Of a stretch of 64,000 nt of DNA, positions 63,662-64,000 are shown piece by piece. The translations under genes were made by a program, and so were the position numbers. Every line of letters starts with the position of its first letter. Position 1 is the first letter of the stretch. Origin of the DNA: Pseudophaeomoniella oleicola (Eukaryota; Ascomycota; Eurotiomycetes; Phaeomoniellales; Phaeomoniellaceae); NCBI GenBank assembly GCA_003868215.1, contig QWDQ01000078.1, forward strand, positions 1 through 64,000, written 5' to 3'. Below the pieces are notes generated by a model that was not told where the DNA came from, did not search any database, and saw only the letters and a list, made by a program, of their open reading frames with translations.

Positions 63662-64000
63662 TGTGATTGTGGTTGCTTTGAAGCTTGAAGCTTTACAATT
63701 GGGTTATGAGGAAGAGTAGTATGATAATTGGTGATGAAAGACGAAAGTTCGTATGTATGTGAGCTTTTAAGAGATGACGTTGAGTGAAATAGAAGGGAAG
63801 AGCGGAAGGCTGGGAGGATATTTATTTGGGGGGGAGAAAGTTTAGTCAACCTTAGGTAAAGTCATAAGTGGGATTATGATGAATGATGGCTGGGAAGGGC
63901 TCTGAGGAAGTGGATTAGTCGACTTTTCCTCGACCTTGGCCTTGGTTATCCTTGAACTTGCGTTGTTAATCTCCGTTACCGACATCCGTAATCCCGCTAA
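63662..64000. other. Upstream flank of PMP3 to the window end
   Basis: Promoter-side sequence of PMP3. No TATA box is obvious; a G-rich run is at 63829-63836. No supported gene is seen, although a gene beyond the edge cannot be excluded. Confidence 0.4.

Overview
The window is genomic DNA of a filamentous ascomycete (Pezizomycotina). The evidence is many short introns (about 46-80 nt) with GT..AG borders and CTAAC/CTGAC-like branch sites, together with ascomycete gene types: a CFEM protein, a Zn2Cys6 regulator with a fungal-specific domain, NUDE, a Mis13/Dsn1 kinetochore protein, an OPT transporter and PMP3. I cannot name the genus. I see no tRNA, rRNA, CRISPR or telomere repeat, and no intact transposon. 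The first ~95 bases are long T and G homopolymers, so that edge may be poorly assembled.

Left part (0-28 kb), mostly housekeeping genes: a SET lysine methyltransferase of the RuBisCO-LSMT type (-), Mis13/Dsn1 (-), a BTB/POZ protein (+), two unrecognised proteins (-, at 9.5-10.7 and 12.5-13.7 kb), a long SET protein (+), a NOSIP-like RING protein (+), an amino-acid/choline permease (-), a fusion of a FAR1-type DNA-binding domain with an isochorismatase-type hydrolase (-), NUDE (+) and the TRAPP subunit Trs20 (-).

Middle part (28-46 kb), mostly accessory or metabolic: a two-domain ABM-like protein (+), a DHA1 MFS transporter (-) divergent from a Zn2Cys6 regulator (+) across a promoter that carries seven CGG triplets in strict 4-bp steps, an F-box protein (-), a small RING-like Cys-rich protein (-), a short-chain dehydrogenase (+), a secreted ACMSD-type amidohydrolase (+) and a secreted phospholipase B (-). 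The long intergenic stretches here are full of short palindromic words of the TACCTAGGTA type.

Right part (46-64 kb): an oligopeptide transporter (+), a tiny 4F5/zinc-finger protein (+), a fructosamine-kinase-like protein (-), a GT61/EOGT-like glycosyltransferase (-), a MYND protein (-), a CFEM membrane protein with a long cytoplasmic tail (-) and PMP3 (-).

Gene models were built by hand from reading frames, splice borders and family conservation. In each multi-exon model the exon lengths sum to a multiple of three. The most unusual items are the FAR1-isochorismatase fusion, the CGG array in the regulator/transporter promoter, the recurring decamer TAATTACAGT and the palindromic intergenic words. 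No wholly new multi-gene system is evident.
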